64,000 nucleotides of DNA from Bacteroidota bacterium (GTDB taxonomy: Bacteria > Bacteroidota > Bacteroidia > 2-12-FULL-35-15): positions 42,491 through 106,490 of the forward strand of contig JAFLBF010000012.1 of assembly GCA_017303895.1 (NCBI GenBank). Direction: 5' to 3'. Within the stretch, counting starts at the first letter, position 1. Each line of letters opens with the position of its first letter. Below the pieces are notes generated by a model. That model had not been told where the DNA came from. It saw only the letters and a list, made by a program, of their open reading frames with translations, and did no database searches. Positions 60,612 through 64,000 of this stretch are shown here, piece by piece. The position numbers and the translations under genes are program-made.

Positions 60612-63539
60612 ATGTTCAGAGCTAAAACTATTTTACTAATTATAACCGCTTTTATTCTATTTAGTTTTCTACCTCAAAATACAAAACAGGAGCCGCCATT
60701 CTATTCGTCCAATACACGTTGGGCCGATTCTGTATTTAAAACATTAAGTCCGGATGAGCGTATTGCTCAGCTATTTATGGTTGCTGCCTATTCCAACAAA
60801 GATCAAAAACATGTAAATGAGATAAAAAAACTGATCAATGAACATAAAATTGGCGGACTGATCTTTTTCCAGGGCGGTCCGGTCCGACAAGCGATACAAT
60901 CCAATTGCTATCAGTCCTGCTCAAAAGTACCACTAATGATATCAATGGATGCTGAATGGGGATTGGCCATGCGCTTGGATAGCACCACAAAATTTCCGCG
61001 TCAAATGACCTTGGGTGCAATACAAAATGACAGCTTGATCTATTACATGGGAGCGGAGATTGCCCGCCAGACAAAACGTTTGGGGATGCAAGTAAATTTT
61101 GCCCCGGATATCGATATCAATAATAACCCAAAAAATCCGGTGATCGGCACACGTTCTTTTGGAGAAAGCAAATACGATGTCACTAAAAAAGCTTTAATGT
61201 ATATGAAGGGGATGCAGGACAATAAAGTGTTAGCTTGTGGTAAACATTTCCCGGGTCATGGAGATACGGATAGCGACTCACACAAAACACTACCTACGAT
61301 AAAATCATCACGATCCAGATTGGATACATTGGAATTATATCCTTTCAAAGCATTGATCAATGAAGGACTAGGAAGTATGATGGTGGCTCATTTGAGCATT
61401 CCTGCTTTAGATACAACAAGCAACCAGGCATCAACATTAACAAAGAAAATTGTAACCGGCTTGCTTAAAGATACACTTGGGTTTAAAGGCTTGATCTTTA
61501 CGGATGCGCTCAACATGAAAGGAGTAAGTAAATTTTACAAACCGGGAGAAGTGGATGCAAAAGCATTGATAGCAGGAAATGATGTTTTGCTTTTTGCAGA
61601 AGATGTTCCAACAGGTATCAAAGAAATAAAAGCGGCCATTGAGCGTGGGGAGATCACTCAAGAAGAGATCGACAAACGTTGTATGAAAATATTATTGGCC
61701 AAGCAGTGGATGGGATTAGATCACTATAAAAAGATAGAAGTAAAAGACCTATACAAAGATCTGAATACGCCACAAGCTGAATTGTTGAACAGAAAGCTAA
61801 CTGAAGCTTCACTCACACTTCTTGAGAACAAGAACTCTATACTTCCATTGTCAAACTTGGATACACTAAAGATCGCCTCACTGAATTTAGGATACAAAGA
61901 ACTAAGCACGTTCCAAAAAACTTTATCCAACTATGCTCCTATCACTCATTTTGGAGTTGACAAAGAAGCGAAAGCTACAGCATTCGACACCCTACTGCCT
62001 AAGCTCAAAGATTTCAATTTAGTGATCATTAATTTAAACAATACAAACAATAAGCCTGATAAAGACTTTGGATTAAGTCCGGCTGTAAAGAAAATGCTAT
62101 ACACATTGATCAAAACAAAAAAGGTGATCATTAACATTGCTGCAAATCCTTACATACTTGAAAAGATTGACAGTGTAAAATACGCGCAAGCTGTTATTAT
62201 GAGTTATGAAGACAATGAGTACAGCCAAAGTTATGCTGCACAGCTTATTTTCGGAGGGATAGCAGCACAAGGCAAACTACCTGTTAATGCAGGATCTTTT
62301 CAACTTGGAACAGGAATCACAACCAATGTTGTACGTTTGAAATACACCATCCCGGAAGAAGTTGGAGCAAACAGTTCTGTTCTTAAAAAGATCGATAGTA
62401 TTGCAATGGATGGCATCAAGGAAAAAGTATTCCCGGGCTGTCAGGTGCTTGTTGTAAAAAGCGGAAACGTGATCTATCAAAAATCATTTGGTTATCATAC
62501 CTACGATAAAAAAACGAAAGTAAAGAATGACGATCTCTACGACATTGCTTCTATCACCAAGATTGCGGCCTCCACGATCTCATTAATGACGCTGGTTGAC
62601 AACAGAAATGTTTCAGTTGATGGCACATTATCGTCTTTCCTTCCGGAATTAAAAGGAACAAACAAACAAGACATTACTATTCGCGAAATGCTGACACATC
62701 AGGCAGGTTTGAGAGATTGGATCCCCTTCTGGAATAAAACGGTAAATAAAGATGGTACTTATAAAGAAGGAATTTACAAGACCGACCCAAGCGAGCAATA
62801 CTCTAAACGTGTAGCCAACAATCTTTACATCAGCAACACTTACGAAGACACGATCTATCAGCAGATCATCAACTCTCCAATAAAGGATAAAGGCAAATAT
62901 TTGTACAGCGACCTCGGTTACTACTTTCTAAAAAGGATCATTGAAAAAGAAACAAAAGCACCATTGAATGTGTATGCTAAAAACACTTTTTATGCACCTT
63001 TGGGATTAAGCACCATGGGCTATAGACCACTGAATAGATTTAACAAAGAACGTATCACTCCAACAGAGCTGGATAAAAAATTCAGAAAACAATTGGTGCA
63101 TGGCGATGTGCATGATCAAGGTGCAGCTATGTTGGGAGGGGTTGGCGGACATGCCGGATTGTTCTCCAATGCAAATGATCTGGCAGTCATCATGCAGATG
63201 CTTATGAATAAAGGAGAATATGGAGGTAAGCGATATATCGATTCAGCTACTGTTTCTTTATTTACAAAATGTCAATTCTGTAAGGACAACAGAAGAGGAA
63301 TTGGTTTTGACAAACCGGAAACTAATCCTGAAAAAGAAAGTCCGGTATGCGACTGTGTTTCCTACATGAGTTTTGGCCATACAGGTTTTACAGGAACAAT
63401 TGCCTGGGCTGATCCGGAAAAAGAGTTGATTTATATCTTTTTATCCAACAGGGTTAATCCTAGTGCCTATGAAAACAAATTATCTAAATCGGGCATACGA
63501 AGCAAGATCCAAAAGACCATTTACGAAGCTGTTAAATAA
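60612..63539 (+). CDS. GH3 N-acetylhexosaminidase / beta-lactamase-type serine hydrolase fusion
   Basis: 975 residues. Signal peptide (AKTILLIITAFILFSFL); GH3 N-terminal barrel (about 35-345) with KHFPGHGDTDSDSH, i.e. the His-Asp dyad of NagZ-type enzymes, and FTDALNMKGVSKFY with the nucleophile Asp; a GH3 C-terminal domain (about 380-560); then a beta-lactamase/EstB-like serine hydrolase domain (about 590-970) with Ser647-x-x-Lys650 (ASITK), a YSD motif (YLYSDLGYYFL) and HTG (GHTGFTG). The first half probably removes GlcNAc from cell-wall fragments, the second may cleave an amide or ester on the same material; this is family inference. It has its own terminator. Confidence 0.94.
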   Translation: MFRAKTILLIITAFILFSFLPQNTKQEPPFYSSNTRWADSVFKTLSPDERIAQLFMVAAYSNKDQKHVNEIKKLINEHKIGGLIFFQGGPVRQAIQSNCYQSCSKVPLMISMDAEWGLAMRLDSTTKFPRQMTLGAIQNDSLIYYMGAEIARQTKRLGMQVNFAPDIDINNNPKNPVIGTRSFGESKYDVTKKALMYMKGMQDNKVLACGKHFPGHGDTDSDSHKTLPTIKSSRSRLDTLELYPFKALINEGLGSMMVAHLSIPALDTTSNQASTLTKKIVTGLLKDTLGFKGLIFTDALNMKGVSKFYKPGEVDAKALIAGNDVLLFAEDVPTGIKEIKAAIERGEITQEEIDKRCMKILLAKQWMGLDHYKKIEVKDLYKDLNTPQAELLNRKLTEASLTLLENKNSILPLSNLDTLKIASLNLGYKELSTFQKTLSNYAPITHFGVDKEAKATAFDTLLPKLKDFNLVIINLNNTNNKPDKDFGLSPAVKKMLYTLIKTKKVIINIAANPYILEKIDSVKYAQAVIMSYEDNEYSQSYAAQLIFGGIAAQGKLPVNAGSFQLGTGITTNVVRLKYTIPEEVGANSSVLKKIDSIAMDGIKEKVFPGCQVLVVKSGNVIYQKSFGYHTYDKKTKVKNDDLYDIASITKIAASTISLMTLVDNRNVSVDGTLSSFLPELKGTNKQDITIREMLTHQAGLRDWIPFWNKTVNKDGTYKEGIYKTDPSEQYSKRVANNLYISNTYEDTIYQQIINSPIKDKGKYLYSDLGYYFLKRIIEKETKAPLNVYAKNTFYAPLGLSTMGYRPLNRFNKERITPTELDKKFRKQLVHGDVHDQGAAMLGGVGGHAGLFSNANDLAVIMQMLMNKGEYGGKRYIDSATVSLFTKCQFCKDNRRGIGFDKPETNPEKESPVCDCVSYMSFGHTGFTGTIAWADPEKELIYIFLSNRVNPSAYENKLSKSGIRSKIQKTIYEAVK

Positions 63540-63540
63540 A

Positions 63541-63574
63541 AAAGATCCCGGGCAATATGCCCGGGATCTTTTTT
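63541..63574. terminator. Bidirectional terminator between the GH3 fusion and metK
   Basis: AAAGATCCCGGGC (63541-63553), AATAT loop, GCCCGGGATCTTT (63559-63571), with flanking A and T runs; metK converges from the other side. Confidence 0.85.
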
Positions 63575-63593
63575 ATATAGAAATTCAAATTAC

Positions 63594-64000
63594 TTATTTC
63601 AATTTAAAAGCAGCTTTTACTTTAGAAACGTAATCTAATTTTTCCCAAGTAAACAATTCCACTTTCATTGTTTTTGTTTTTCCATCAGGAGAAGTGAAGG
63701 TTTTAGTAACTACTTCATTTTTTCTTCCCATGTGTCCGTATGCAGCCGTTTCGCTGTACATTGGTGTACGTAATTTCAAACGTTGCTCAATGAAGTAAGG
63801 ACGCATATCAAATACGTTTTCTACAATTTTAGCAATTTGACCATCTGTCATTTTTACTTTTGCAGTTCCGTATGTATTGATATAAATACCCATTGGTTGA
63901 GCCACACCGATCGCATAAGATACCTGAACCAATACTTCAGAACAAACTCCTGCAGCAACAAGATTCTTAGCAATGTGACGGGTTGCATAAGCAGCTGAAC
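63594..64000 (-). CDS. metK: S-adenosylmethionine synthetase, C-terminal part (cut by window edge)
   Basis: The frame enters from base 64000 with SAAYATRHIAKNLVAAG and continues VLVQVSYAIGVAQPMGIYINTYG to the stop at 63594; it is the C-terminal third of MetK (about 135 residues visible). The DRSAAYAxRxxAKNxVAAG and QVSYAIGVA motifs are diagnostic. Near the end it carries the KVELFTWEKLDYV extension. An internal ATG at 63932 is not a start. MetK makes SAM from methionine and ATP; its 5' end and any SAM riboswitch are outside the window. Confidence 0.96.
   Translation of the reverse strand, partial: SAAYATRHIAKNLVAAGVCSEVLVQVSYAIGVAQPMGIYINTYGTAKVKMTDGQIAKIVENVFDMRPYFIEQRLKLRTPMYSETAAYGHMGRKNEVVTKTFTSPDGKTKTMKVELFTWEKLDYVSKVKAAFKLK

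Noticed and set aside
63594..64000. SAM riboswitch for metK
   Set aside because: The 5' end of metK lies beyond the window, so nothing can be said.
1..64000. Mobile element, prophage or defence island
   Set aside because: No transposase, integrase, phage structural gene, restriction enzyme, toxin-antitoxin pair or tRNA-flanked repeat is visible; gene content and operon structure look chromosomal throughout.

Overview
The window is a chromosomal segment of a low-GC member of the Bacteroidota, probably a free-living or environmental lineage rather than a gut Bacteroides. The evidence is as follows. Three secreted proteins end in type IX secretion (T9SS) sorting tails. TAnnTTTG minus-7 promoter boxes stand in front of many genes. 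Families typical of the phylum are present (DUF4783-nadC, DUF2911, PadR-PspC, fused E1 dehydrogenases, BtrH_N proteins, LytS/LytTR systems with a periplasmic propeller). Housekeeping genes read as Bacteroidota versions (rny, zapA, rlmH, nadC, purC, mutL, metK). I see no rRNA, tRNA, CRISPR array, insertion sequence, phage or integration site, and no intergenic stretch longer than 300 bases. It is an intact, gene-dense core/accessory mosaic.

Layout. 1-2.7 kb: start of a polysaccharide flippase (cut by the window edge), then the zapB-like/zapA/rny operon on the minus strand. 2.8-6.5 kb: an M23 endopeptidase, a LOG-family protein, an alpha/beta hydrolase and rlmH. 6.6-9.6 kb: DUF4783-nadC-BrkB operon facing terC. 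9.66-12.2 kb: an envelope-stress-like PadR/PspC operon with a palindromic operator at its promoter. 13.1-15.6 kb: a fused 2-oxoacid dehydrogenase E1 (804 aa) whose promoter lies in a perfect 17-bp inverted repeat. 15.6-19.1 kb: murQ with an unknown protein and an unknown large lipoprotein. 19.5-21.2 kb: pruA. 22.1-25.2 kb: a three-gene operon of a flavin-dependent halogenase-like enzyme, a small conserved protein and a BtrH_N/DUF4872 protein, with no assembly-line genes near. 25.3-30.6 kb: a propeller-type histidine kinase, its LytTR regulator and a T9SS-exported RCC1 propeller protein, with tandem TTCATGAA boxes exactly 21 bp apart before both the regulator and the RCC1 gene. 30.6-33 kb: DUF1456 and a second fused E1 (696 aa). 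33.2-38.4 kb: DUF2911 protein, then PIG-L deacetylase / 39-aa membrane microprotein / sodium symporter operon. 38.5-44.9 kb: TerB-DnaJ protein, small proteins and two tandem paralogous secreted M43 metalloproteases. 45-51.3 kb: rhomboid, ABC-F, DUF62, PhoH, purC and a duplicated cold-shock-like protein. 51.4-55.2 kb: a TPR-SpoIIE phosphatase and an orphan peptide-binding lipoprotein. 55.2-60 kb: mutL-rhomboid-rhomboid-EEP operon. 60.6-63.5 kb: a GH3/beta-lactamase fusion. 63.6 kb to the edge: the end of metK.

Themes. Cell-wall and glycan turnover recurs (M23, murQ with its lipoprotein, GH3-serine hydrolase, flippase). Secretion of adhesin- or protease-like products through T9SS is another theme. 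The least explained parts are the LytTR circuit with its precisely spaced boxes, the strong operator at the 804-aa E1 gene, the orphan halogenase trio, and the translationally coupled 39-aa protein, which is too short for ordinary gene callers. Several ORF starts were revised from non-ATG or upstream codons to internal ATGs where a signal peptide or promoter position argued for it.
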